15,518 nt of DNA from Anaerolineales bacterium (GTDB taxonomy: Bacteria > Chloroflexota > Anaerolineae > Anaerolineales > Villigracilaceae): NCBI GenBank assembly GCA_016789485.1, contig JAEURE010000033.1:1-15518 (forward strand). Reading direction: 5' to 3'. A model generated the notes under the pieces. That model saw only the letters and a program-made list of their open reading frames with translations. It was not told where the DNA came from and did no database searches. Positions within the stretch are counted from its first letter, which is position 1. Every line of letters starts with the position of its first letter. Position numbers and translations under genes: made by a program. Below are positions 1 through 8,635 of the stretch, in pieces.

Positions 1-1509
1 GCCCTGCTTTTCATTTTATTCCGCTGGAAGTTGGATCAAACGTCCCTTCCTGCCGGTTTTGCATTTATTTTTGCTTTGGCAATTTCCGTGGTGTTGCGGC
101 TTGCTTTTCTCAAGAATATGGTTCTGCCCGCCTATTTTGATTCTGCAGAGCATTATCGAATTATCAAATATTTTGTGAGTCTGTATGAATTGCCGGTCAG
201 TGATCTCCCACTGATAAATTATTATCATGTGGGCTTTCACTTCCTCTCCGCAACCGTCTCCCATATATTTCACTTGGGCATTGTGGATACCATGCTTGTG
301 TTTGGACAGGTGATTCTGGCTGTGCTTCCACTTTCCTTGTTTTTTATCATCAAACAAGAGACGGGTTCAAGTGCGGCGGCGGTGTTTGCCTGTCTGCTGA
401 CGGGTCTAGGCTGGCACATGCCATCCCACGTAATGGATTGGGGAAAGTATCCTGCCTTGTTGAGTCTGGTTGGCATCCATTTTGTTTTGAATATCGGATA
501 TCTGATGTACAGAAATGATCGATTGGAATTTAAACGCCCTGCATTGTATTGGTTATTATCTTTCGGTATTTTGGTTTCCGCCTTGATTCATACCCGCTCA
601 CTGATCGTTTTTATCTTCATGGGAGCATCATTGCTGCTGACAGTTTTGCAGAAACATCTGCCGCCTTTTTCGTGGCGTCTCGTGTTTTCCATGGTGCTGC
701 TCATTATTGCTGTTGAGATTGCGTTTGTGCAGAATAGCTCTTTGCTTGCTTTGGTGTTTGGCACCTATTCTGGACGGGATTTATTCACAACCGGCCTGGT
801 GCTGTTCTTGTTTGTTTTTTCTGCATACATTTTTACTGAGATGACTTTTTTCTTTCTTGCAGCGTCTTCGCTTATGCTGGTTGGGCTGTTCTTGCCTGTC
901 AATGGATGGTTGGGATATGGAGCTTTGACGCTTCTTGACAGACCTTATGTGCAAATGCTGGTTTATCTTCCGCTTTCCGTATTTGGCGGGTTTGGGTTGG
1001 CGGGACTGAATCAATTCATACAAAGATTCTCTTTTCCCCTGAAGCCATCACCTCACCTTGTCACTTTTTTATTATTTGGGTTTGTGATTTTGAATGCCGG
1101 GATCAATCACGATTTTTATCCATCGGACTGCTGCCAGATCGTCAGCCGTGATGACCTGGCAACCTTGCAATGGATGAATAACACGCTTTCACCTGACGCC
1201 AATATTTTGATCGCCTCCACAGATTTAATAGTTACATCTTTGGAGAGTGTGGACACTCTGGCAGGTGTGGACGGCGGTATCTGGATCCCCCCGATGATTT
1301 CCAGAAGCATAATTCCAGCACGGGGAAATTTAAGGTTTGATCAACTTGAAGTCCATGCTGAGATTTGCAGGCAGGACGCAGACTATATTTATGTCGGCGG
1401 CATGCCGCAGAGTTTTGATAGTCTTCAACTGGAAATATACAAAGATTGGTATCAGGTTGTTTTTTCTCTGCCGCATGCAAAAGTGTATCAAGTTGTTGGG
1501 TGCCCATAA
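1..1509 (+). CDS. Multispanning GT-C-like membrane glycosyltransferase (5' partial)
   Basis: The frame is open to base 1 and the first visible residues (ALLFILFRWK) are already hydrophobic, so the gene begins outside the window. A TTG at 31 could be mistaken for the start. The 502 visible residues are a chain of hydrophobic segments followed by a soluble tail of roughly 120 residues (from about DDLATLQWMNN onward). The first extra-membrane loop holds YFDSAEHY (Asp codon at 139-141), which resembles the acidic first-loop catalytic motif of GT-C enzymes that take polyprenyl-phosphate sugars as donors. A C-terminal globular domain after the membrane part is also typical of that fold. The acceptor and sugar cannot be told. 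The stop TAA is followed after 41 bases by the next membrane glycosyltransferase gene. The GT-C assignment is based on topology and the loop motif, not on a confident family match. Confidence 0.75.
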   Translation, partial: ALLFILFRWKLDQTSLPAGFAFIFALAISVVLRLAFLKNMVLPAYFDSAEHYRIIKYFVSLYELPVSDLPLINYYHVGFHFLSATVSHIFHLGIVDTMLVFGQVILAVLPLSLFFIIKQETGSSAAAVFACLLTGLGWHMPSHVMDWGKYPALLSLVGIHFVLNIGYLMYRNDRLEFKRPALYWLLSFGILVSALIHTRSLIVFIFMGASLLLTVLQKHLPPFSWRLVFSMVLLIIAVEIAFVQNSSLLALVFGTYSGRDLFTTGLVLFLFVFSAYIFTEMTFFFLAASSLMLVGLFLPVNGWLGYGALTLLDRPYVQMLVYLPLSVFGGFGLAGLNQFIQRFSFPLKPSPHLVTFLLFGFVILNAGINHDFYPSDCCQIVSRDDLATLQWMNNTLSPDANILIASTDLIVTSLESVDTLAGVDGGIWIPPMISRSIIPARGNLRFDQLEVHAEICRQDADYIYVGGMPQSFDSLQLEIYKDWYQVVFSLPHAKVYQVVGCP

Positions 1510-1550
1510 CTTTTGACAAACATAAATAGATTCGTGGTAAAAGTGTGGAT

Positions 1551-3128
1551 ATGAAGAATTTGCATCAATATGATTTTCTTTGGATTTTGCCGGTATCGCT
1601 TGGGCTAGGAGCGATTCTCGCTTCTCTCCAACCCGGTAGCTGGTTCGCTGGCTGGGTAGGATTCTCTCTCCTCTTTCTTCTTTCGCTATCGATTTTCGTC
1701 ATTTCAACAAGATGGGCAGGCGGTGGAAAGACCCTAGCGTGGATGGTGACACTTGCTTTCGCTTTGCGGTTTGCCGGCGGGATTGCCACATATGTCGCAC
1801 TTCCCATTTATGGGTATGTGGACGATGAAGATCAAAGTGCCGGTTTTGTCTACACGGATGCGCATCGCCGCGACGATCAAGCCTGGGATCTGGCAGTTTC
1901 TGAAACCCCCGTACTCACGGCGTTCCAAAAAAAATATGCATACGATCAATATGGCGGACTCCTGGCATTTAGCGCATTTATCTATCGCTATTTTTCTCCT
2001 GACGCACATCGCGTGTTGATGCTGGTGCTATTGTCCGCTTTTATGGGAGCGTTGGGCGTTCCATTCTTGTGGAAGTCGGTCAACTTGTTGTGGGGGGAGA
2101 AAATAGCTGTTGCCTGCGGCTGGATTTTTGCTCTTTATCCTGAAAGCATCCTGCTCGGCGGTTCTGCCATGCGTGAACCTTATTTGCTTGCCTTCAGCGC
2201 CTTTGCCTTTTGGGGATTTGCGAATTGGCTTGCAAATCAGAATAAAAGAGACTTGCTTTGGCTTGCAATTGGTATTGTGGGGATGTTGTTGGTCTCGCCG
2301 TCCATTGCGCTGGTAACTTTGGTCATTTTAGGCGGTTGGATGTATTTCACCAGCGAGCGCGGACGCTTTTCGTGGTGGATGATCGCCATTGCGATTCTGG
2401 TATTTGTTGCGGGTCTATTTATTCTTTCCTTCGCTTTGAATCGCCATGGGAATTTGGACGCTGGGACGCCAGTGGGCGTGATCAATAATTTTGTGCGTGA
2501 GGCTTTGAAGTGGAATGTATTTAAGATCGAAGAAGGTTCAGGTTGGGTGCAGAAACTCTTTGATGAAATGCCTGAAGCGCTGCACCTGCCTTTCGTGATG
2601 ATCTATGGCTTTTTGCAGCCTGTTTTGCCTGCGATCTTGATTGCCCCCACAACCATTGTCTGGAAAGCGATTGGCATCCTGCGTGCTGCCGGCTGGTACG
2701 CTTTACTACCAGCTTTGATCCTCTCTTTTGTGGCCTCAGCAGGTACGGGCGGGGAGAAGAAGCGAAAGCTGTTCCTTTGGTTGAGTCTGGTGGTATGGGG
2801 TTGGATCCTGTTTACAGCATTGCGAGGCGGCGGAGACCAATGGGACAATCCGCGTTATCGTTTGATCCTGTTTTTATGGCAGGCGATCCTTGCAGGGAAT
2901 GTTTGGGTATGGTGGCGGGAGACGCGGAATGCATGGTTCATACGGGTGCTGCTCATGGAACTTGTATTTGTGGCTTTTTTTGGCCAATGGTATGCAAGCC
3001 GCTATTTTCATGTTGGGTTGCAGTTGCCGTTCGTGTCCATGGTGTTGGGAATATTTGGAATTTGGACTTTGATATTTTTGATGAGTCTTTGGCATGACCG
3101 AAATCCGCGTGCCGGACATGGTGTATAA
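1551..3128 (+). CDS. GT39/GT-C-like membrane glycosyltransferase
   Basis: The protein is 525 residues from ATG 1551. A GTG two codons upstream (1545) is in frame, and neither start has a clear Shine-Dalgarno site. It has about ten or more hydrophobic segments from residue 10 to the C-terminus. After the second or third segment a polar loop contains YTDAHRRDDQAWDLA (Asp103, Arg106/107, Asp108), the place where GT-C enzymes carry their acidic catalytic residues. A later loop has GGGDQWDNPRYR, a motif I associate with GT39-like bacterial proteins of unknown acceptor. Unlike its neighbours it has almost no soluble C-terminal domain. The likely role is adding a sugar from a polyprenyl-phosphate donor on the outer face of the membrane, inferred from fold and context. 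Its TAA stop lies inside the TATAAT at 3124-3129 upstream of gmd. Confidence 0.75.
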   Translation: MKNLHQYDFLWILPVSLGLGAILASLQPGSWFAGWVGFSLLFLLSLSIFVISTRWAGGGKTLAWMVTLAFALRFAGGIATYVALPIYGYVDDEDQSAGFVYTDAHRRDDQAWDLAVSETPVLTAFQKKYAYDQYGGLLAFSAFIYRYFSPDAHRVLMLVLLSAFMGALGVPFLWKSVNLLWGEKIAVACGWIFALYPESILLGGSAMREPYLLAFSAFAFWGFANWLANQNKRDLLWLAIGIVGMLLVSPSIALVTLVILGGWMYFTSERGRFSWWMIAIAILVFVAGLFILSFALNRHGNLDAGTPVGVINNFVREALKWNVFKIEEGSGWVQKLFDEMPEALHLPFVMIYGFLQPVLPAILIAPTTIVWKAIGILRAAGWYALLPALILSFVASAGTGGEKKRKLFLWLSLVVWGWILFTALRGGGDQWDNPRYRLILFLWQAILAGNVWVWWRETRNAWFIRVLLMELVFVAFFGQWYASRYFHVGLQLPFVSMVLGIFGIWTLIFLMSLWHDRNPRAGHGV

Positions 3129-3129
3129 T
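3124..3129 (+). promoter_or_regulatory. Candidate -10 element upstream of gmd
   Basis: A perfect TATAAT lies 35 bases before the gmd ATG and overlaps the stop codon of the preceding gene. No good -35 hexamer is found 16-18 bases upstream (AAATCC at 3101-3106). If this is a promoter, it is either weak or activator dependent. An inverted repeat begins within the hexamer, in the same register as at the promoter near 12075. Confidence 0.4.
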
Positions 3130-3143
3130 TCAGCCGCTGAATT
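3127..3143 (+). promoter_or_regulatory. Inverted repeat, candidate operator upstream of gmd
   Basis: AATTCAG-CCG-CTGAATT is a perfect 7-bp inverted repeat with a 3-base centre. The core is ATTCA-N5-TGAAT, with half-sites 10 bp apart centre to centre, about one helical turn, as expected for a dimeric winged-helix repressor. It covers the 3' half of the TATAAT and the expected transcription start (about 3136), so a bound protein would block polymerase. The same core is found at 12079-12093. It could also form a small RNA hairpin, but only four T follow, so an intrinsic terminator is unlikely. Confidence 0.45.
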
Positions 3144-3164
3144 TTGAATTAGGAGATATGTTAG

Positions 3165-4127
<963 letters not shown>

Positions 4128-4138
4128 ATCCAAATTTT

Positions 4139-5998
4139 ATGAGATTGTTCGAGTTTTTTAAAGAAAGGAAGTGGCCTTCATGGATGCCGGCAATGCTGGC
4201 TGGTGTGGGGGCTTTTCTTTATTTAATTCAAGCGGTCGTTTATGCCCACACCACGGTCAGCAGTTTGGATGAAGGCTCTTACTTAATAAAGGGAATTTTT
4301 TATTGGCGAGGCGTGTATGAGCCGTTCGAACCCTATGGCCCCCTTACAAATAAAGCCCCGTTTGCATTCCTGATTCCCGGGCTCGCTGAATACTTGTTTG
4401 GTCCAGGTCTGCGGACCGGGCGTTATTTTTCCATTTTTCTAGGTTTAATGACCGTATTGGGCGTTTGGATTACAGCACGCCGATGGGCAGGCAAGTGGAT
4501 GGCCGCAGGTGTGGTATGGGTGTTTGCGCTCAGCCCAATGATCATTAAACTGCATGCACGCACAGTTTCAGAGGTGGTCATCGCCTGCATGCTGGCGTGG
4601 ATGTGTGTGTTGGTGCTGGATGAAGAGCGCCCGCTCTGGCAGATCATCCTTGGTTCCGTGTTGGCGGCAATGGCTGTGCTCACACGCCAGAATATGGTTT
4701 TGATTTTGCCATTGCTTGTCTTTTATGTTTTTTGGCAGCATGGCAGGCAAAAAGGGATATGGTCATTGGCGGCGGCGTCAATTGTTTTCATTGCAGTTCA
4801 CGCCTATTACTGGCCCAACATCCTTGCCATTTGGGCGCCCTGGCTTCCCGATTCACTTACTCCATTTCTCAATGCGTTTCGGTTGCCCAAGGATGCCATT
4901 CCAATTTGGGATCCTTCCATTGATTTTTGGAATCGGATGAATGCCTTCTTTCAAGGGATACGTTATCACTTTATTATGCTGGTCGGCAGCATGATCGTCC
5001 TTATATTTTGGGCGCCTCGTTCGGACTGGAAATCTGTTCCTGCCATGCGAGCTGCAGTTTTTCTCGCTTCATCATATTTCATTCTTTTTGCCATGCATGC
5101 CTGGGCGGCACTGGCAAGTCAGTATGAAAGCTATAGCTGCGTCTTTTGTTTCTCCAATTACCTGACCTTCTTCGATCCCCTTGGACTGCTTCTGTTTGTG
5201 ATCGTGCTATCAACCGCATGGCAGGCATCCTCCTCCCGCATTAAGCAGGGACTGGCAGTCACGTTGATGGTGGTTGTTTCTGTTGGGATCGGCTTTTCGC
5301 TGTTTGAAAATGTTGGTAGCGGTCTCCTCAATTTACCCGTCCCGCGGATGCGCGAAGGGCAGATTCTTCCCGGCACCACTGCTCTTGTGGATATCCTTAA
5401 ATACCGATTCGACCTGGAACTGCCGGTCATCAAACGATTGATCAGTTCGGCAATTGGTTTCATGGTTGCGGTGGGAATATTGCTGTTTTCCTACCTTATT
5501 TGGCGGCGCACAAAATCTGGCTTTGCACACATTACCATTAACTCATACCTGATTGCCGGTTTGCTGCTTTCTCCCGTCCTTAATTTGGGGGAAAGCAGCC
5601 TGAATTGCAGGCGGGATATGATCCTTGCCCATGAAGAATTGGGGGCTTATCTTTCAGCGGTTATCCCGCCAAATAGTCTGGTATATTGGGATGGCGGAAA
5701 TGCTTTTACGCCAATGGTATATGTACCTCACGCCCGTATTTTCCCGACCCAGATCAATGATGGATATACCTACCGGATTGGCGGCGACCCTGAAATTCTT
5801 CACCGACACAGTCATTGGAATAGTGAACTGAATGAAGAATGGAAGGACAGCGCCGATGTTTTCATCATTGAAGCAAAGCGATTTTCAACTTGGAAAGATT
5901 ATTTGACCTCGCAAGCGTTCGAAGAATATGCGCCGCCTCCGGCTGCCCCCACATGTTACGAAGGCGGTGAGTTAAGGATATTTCATAGAAACCCATGA
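4139..5998 (+). CDS. GT39/ArnT-like GT-C membrane glycosyltransferase
   Basis: The protein is 619 residues from ATG 4139, which lies 11 bases after the gmd stop. The frame is open upstream (to 4049), but that extension overlaps gmd and has a polar, non-membrane sequence, so it is rejected. After the first membrane segment (about residues 18-37) comes SSLDEGSYL with Asp44-Glu45, then EPYGPLTNKAPFAFLIPGL (64-82). This pair is the usual layout of ArnT/PMT-type enzymes: an acidic catalytic loop followed by a polar KxP segment. About ten further membrane segments follow, then a soluble domain of about 100 residues beginning near HEELGAYLSAVIPPNS. It probably transfers one sugar from a polyprenyl-phosphate carrier outside the cytoplasm, inferred from fold. 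Its TGA overlaps the next ATG (ATGA, 5995-5998), so it is likely translationally coupled to the DPM1-like gene that could make its donor. Confidence 0.85.
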   Translation: MRLFEFFKERKWPSWMPAMLAGVGAFLYLIQAVVYAHTTVSSLDEGSYLIKGIFYWRGVYEPFEPYGPLTNKAPFAFLIPGLAEYLFGPGLRTGRYFSIFLGLMTVLGVWITARRWAGKWMAAGVVWVFALSPMIIKLHARTVSEVVIACMLAWMCVLVLDEERPLWQIILGSVLAAMAVLTRQNMVLILPLLVFYVFWQHGRQKGIWSLAAASIVFIAVHAYYWPNILAIWAPWLPDSLTPFLNAFRLPKDAIPIWDPSIDFWNRMNAFFQGIRYHFIMLVGSMIVLIFWAPRSDWKSVPAMRAAVFLASSYFILFAMHAWAALASQYESYSCVFCFSNYLTFFDPLGLLLFVIVLSTAWQASSSRIKQGLAVTLMVVVSVGIGFSLFENVGSGLLNLPVPRMREGQILPGTTALVDILKYRFDLELPVIKRLISSAIGFMVAVGILLFSYLIWRRTKSGFAHITINSYLIAGLLLSPVLNLGESSLNCRRDMILAHEELGAYLSAVIPPNSLVYWDGGNAFTPMVYVPHARIFPTQINDGYTYRIGGDPEILHRHSHWNSELNEEWKDSADVFIIEAKRFSTWKDYLTSQAFEEYAPPPAAPTCYEGGELRIFHRNP

Positions 5999-6957
5999 AC
6001 CTATCAATTGTTATTCCAGTTTACAACGAGCAGGAAAACCTGCCGCTCTTGTTCGATGCGCTCTACCCTGTCATGCGTCCCATGCAAAAATCATGGGAAG
6101 TGATTCTGGTGGATGATGGCAGCCACGATAAAAGCCTCTCGGTGCTCAAGGAATATGCCGAGAAAGACCCGGAACATATTCGTGTGGTTTCATTCCGCCG
6201 TAATTTTGGACAGACCGCTGCCATTGCTGCCGGATTGGACTATTCCCGGGGTGAGATCATCGTTCTTTTGGATGCAGATATGCAGAATGATCCTGCGGAC
6301 ATCCCAATGATGCTTGCCAAGTTGGATGAGGGATATGATCTTGTCAGCGGTTGGCGCAAAAACCGCAAGGATAATGCCGTTACCCGCAATTTTCCATCCA
6401 TGCTTGCAAACTCGTTGATCTCACGCGTGACCGGGGTGCACCTGCATGATTATGGCTGTACGTTGAAAGCTTATCGCCGTGATGTGCTTGTTGGATTTCG
6501 CTTGTATGGTGAAATGCACCGCTTCATTCCGGTATATGCCAGTTCTGTCGGCGCAAATATCACCGAAGTCCCTGTCCGCCACCACCCCCGCAAATTTGGA
6601 AAGACCAAGTATGGGCTGGAAAGAACCGCGAAGGTCATTCTCGATCTGTTTACCGTCAAATTCCTTGTCGCGTATTCCTCCAAGCCAATTTACTTGTTTG
6701 GAGGGACCGGCGGGCTGTTGATGATCATCAGCTTCGTTATCATGTTGTATTTGTTCATACGGCGTTTGTTCTTCTTTATCAGTGTTACAGGTTCACCTTT
6801 GTTTCAAACCAGTGTTATGTTTTTTATCCTCGGGTTTCAGTCCATGCTTATGGGCTTGATCGCAGAACAATTGGTTCGTACTTATCACGAATCCCAGCGC
6901 AAGCCAACCTATACGGTCCGTACAAAAATCAACCTCAACCGGGATACGGATGATTAA
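5995..6957 (+). CDS. Polyprenyl-phosphate glycosyltransferase, GT2 family (DPM1/ArnC/GtrB type)
   Basis: This membrane-anchored GT2 enzyme is expected to transfer a sugar from UDP or GDP to undecaprenyl phosphate (or a related polyprenyl phosphate). The 320 residues start with the GT-A fold: SIVIPVYNEQENL (4-16), Asp40-Asp41 in ILVDDGS, and the metal-binding DAD at 93-95 followed by MQNDP. HHPRKFGKTKY (196-206) matches the conserved R-x-x-G-x-[ST]-KY region of the DPM1/ArnC branch. Two C-terminal membrane segments (about 232-256 and 270-293) match GtrB/ArnC topology, unlike soluble DPM1. It overlaps the GT-C gene upstream by 4 bases and the flippase-like gene downstream by 8. Making, flipping and using a polyprenyl-phosphate sugar are therefore encoded side by side. 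The sugar is unknown. Confidence 0.9.
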   Translation: MNLSIVIPVYNEQENLPLLFDALYPVMRPMQKSWEVILVDDGSHDKSLSVLKEYAEKDPEHIRVVSFRRNFGQTAAIAAGLDYSRGEIIVLLDADMQNDPADIPMMLAKLDEGYDLVSGWRKNRKDNAVTRNFPSMLANSLISRVTGVHLHDYGCTLKAYRRDVLVGFRLYGEMHRFIPVYASSVGANITEVPVRHHPRKFGKTKYGLERTAKVILDLFTVKFLVAYSSKPIYLFGGTGGLLMIISFVIMLYLFIRRLFFFISVTGSPLFQTSVMFFILGFQSMLMGLIAEQLVRTYHESQRKPTYTVRTKINLNRDTDD

Positions 6958-7855
6958 TTGGCTGCGTGAAAATCGCCAGACGGTTGTGCGTGCGTTGGGC
7001 AGCATTCTGGCATTGGCGCTCTTGATCGTGTTACTTGAGGAAGAAGGGGACGGCGAACTTTTTTCTGCGTTGCGGCGCGTGTCCATTGGATATTTTCTCG
7101 CAGCCGTCGTTGCATTGACCATCTCGCGTTTGTTCGCAGCCACCCGCTGGCATATCCTGCTTAAATCGGCTGGTGTGAATATTCCTTTTATACGTTCGGT
7201 GATGCTGACTTTTACAGGCAACTTCTCATCCAATTTTTTACCGACAACCATTGGCGGGGACGTGGTTCGGCTTGCAGGCGCGATGCAATTGGGATATGAC
7301 CGCGTCGTGTGTGTCGCCTCGCTCGTTGCCGACCGTTTGATTGGTCTGGCAGGAATGAGCATTGCACTCCCTTTGGGTTTGGTCCCCGTGTTCTCGATGG
7401 ATACAGGAGCATCACAATCCATTGCGATTTCTGCGCTGATCCAAAAAGGCGTGGATTTTGCCAAGCGGACGTTTGAGTCTTTTTCCATTTGGTTGAAGAA
7501 ACCGCTTGCATTGAGCGGCTCCCTTCTCGCCACCTTTGGCAACATGGTATTTATCTATCTGGCGGTGTACTTGCTTTTACTTGGCATTGACCATCAGGTT
7601 CCCTACTGGCTGGTTGCAGGTTTGTATACCCTTACATACTTTGTGACCCTCTTTCCCATTTCCATCAACGGTTTGGGAGTGCAGGAACTCTCCATGACCT
7701 TCCTGCTTACCCAGCTGGGTGGATTAAGCCCTTCAGAAAGCGCAACCGTTGCATTGCTTACCCGTGCTCTGTTTATTATCACTAGCCTGCCGGGTGCCTT
7801 CTTTTTACCATCCATTCTTGCTGCGATGAATGAGAAAAAAATACAGCCAGAATAA
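6950..7855 (+). CDS. LPG_synthase_TM / UPF0104 family flippase-like membrane protein
   Basis: The integral membrane protein has 301 residues and about seven or eight hydrophobic segments. Family signatures are ISRLFAATRWHILL (58-71), NFSSNFLPTTIGGDVVR (91-107) and ADRLIGL (127-133), typical of the transmembrane half of lysylphosphatidylglycerol synthase (MprF) and its many stand-alone relatives (TIGR00374-like). The aminoacyl-transfer domain of MprF is absent, so it is not a lysyl-PG synthase. Stand-alone members commonly sit next to DPM1-like glycosyltransferases, and a role in flipping lipid-linked sugars is often proposed but not established for most. The start ATG at 6950 overlaps the end of the DPM1-like gene by 8 bases. 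The placement supports a role in moving the polyprenyl-phosphate sugar across the membrane, as inference. Confidence 0.85.
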   Translation: MINWLRENRQTVVRALGSILALALLIVLLEEEGDGELFSALRRVSIGYFLAAVVALTISRLFAATRWHILLKSAGVNIPFIRSVMLTFTGNFSSNFLPTTIGGDVVRLAGAMQLGYDRVVCVASLVADRLIGLAGMSIALPLGLVPVFSMDTGASQSIAISALIQKGVDFAKRTFESFSIWLKKPLALSGSLLATFGNMVFIYLAVYLLLLGIDHQVPYWLVAGLYTLTYFVTLFPISINGLGVQELSMTFLLTQLGGLSPSESATVALLTRALFIITSLPGAFFLPSILAAMNEKKIQPE

Positions 7856-7859
7856 TTGC

Positions 7860-8618
7860 ATGGACTGGAACATGGAACCCCTGTCTACAAAAAAATTCCT
7901 GCAAACATTTCTTTGGACCAGCATTCTATTGAGTGTTATGGCAATTGTTCAAACTGTTCAACGCGTCAATGAATTGGAGATACTTCTTTGGCGCTCAAAG
8001 TGGGTTTTCCTTTTAGGCATATTTGCACTGAATATTGCGGCTGGTTTCTTCGTCCTCTTCTCGCCGTTTTTGGAACGCAGTTCCCGTTGGATGGACAGTC
8101 TGGGGCTCGATCCTTCAAGTGTTCTTGGAAAACTGTTCGGATTGGCGCTGGTTGTTTCTGGATTCTTCCTTATATGGGCGGTACGTTTATTCTTTTTTGG
8201 GAGATTTCTTCCGCAGTTGACTCCGATCCTTTGGGTTTTTCTGTGGGCAAGCCTGCTGCAGGTATTTGGTTTGAAACTGCTGAGCGGATTGAAGTGGTAT
8301 CCGCTTTTTGCCGCGGTCATTCTCTTACAGGGAGTGGTATATCAGGTATATGGTCGCGTTGCTGATATTTCAGACTATCCCTTTTCAATAGGGTACTCTG
8401 AGGCCAGCCGTCATTATTACGCATCATTGTTTTACGCGAAATCCCTGTATGGTATACAAACTCCCTATCCATTTTTGCATCCTTCACGCTACTTGCTGAT
8501 GTCCCTGCCATTTTTGGTGGAAGAATTGCCGCTTTGGTTTCATCGCATGTGGCAATCCTTGTTATGGCTGGTGTTGACCTTTGCGACCGCCTTGCTGTTA
8601 GTTGCCAGAATGCGTTAG
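7860..8618 (+). pseudogene. N-terminal part of an amber-interrupted GT-C-like membrane glycosyltransferase
   Basis: This is 252 residues from ATG 7860, ending at TAG 8616-8618. Other in-frame ATGs lie at 7830 (which would overlap the previous gene by 26 bases) and 7872, and none has a Shine-Dalgarno site. It has about six hydrophobic segments and a polar loop PFSIGYSEASRHYYASLF (Glu191, Arg194, His195 counted from 7830) that resembles the first catalytic loop of GT-C enzymes. The reading frame continues after the TAG without a shift into the open frame at 8619-9836, which supplies more membrane segments and the soluble tail expected of a full GT-C protein. Alone, this piece lacks the second half of the membrane domain. 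The options are a nonsense-inactivated gene, a readthrough gene, a sequencing or assembly error, or two subunits. I favour one interrupted gene. Confidence 0.7.
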
Positions 8619-8635
8619 AGTGGTTGGATGCGTTA
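8610..8635 (+). repeat. 8-bp direct repeat ATGCGTTA flanking the in-frame TAG
   Basis: ATGCGTTA is at 8610-8617 and again at 8628-8635, an 18-base period (six codons). The premature TAG (8616-8618) overlaps the first copy. Loss of one period (8610-8627) would join VAR directly to MRYLAVAWAF in frame and remove the stop. Confidence 0.6.

Noticed and set aside
31..33. TTG as the start of the first gene
   Set aside because: The frame is open to base 1 and the preceding codons encode a hydrophobic segment, so the gene simply begins outside the window.
1513..1543. TTGACA (1513-1518) with TAAAAG (1538-1543) as a promoter for the gene at 1551
   Set aside because: The spacing is 19 bases and the -10 is weak; transcription would begin almost on the ATG. 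A leaderless start is possible but the support is poor.
3127..3147. Inverted repeat before gmd as an intrinsic terminator
   Set aside because: The stem is only 7 bp, AT-rich with a 3-base loop, and is followed by only four T; its register with the -10 and its match at 12078 fit an operator better.
6793..7545. Long antisense open frame of 250 codons
   Set aside because: It lies opposite the clearly coding DPM1-like and LPG_synthase_TM genes; its composition is low-complexity and it shows no family motifs.
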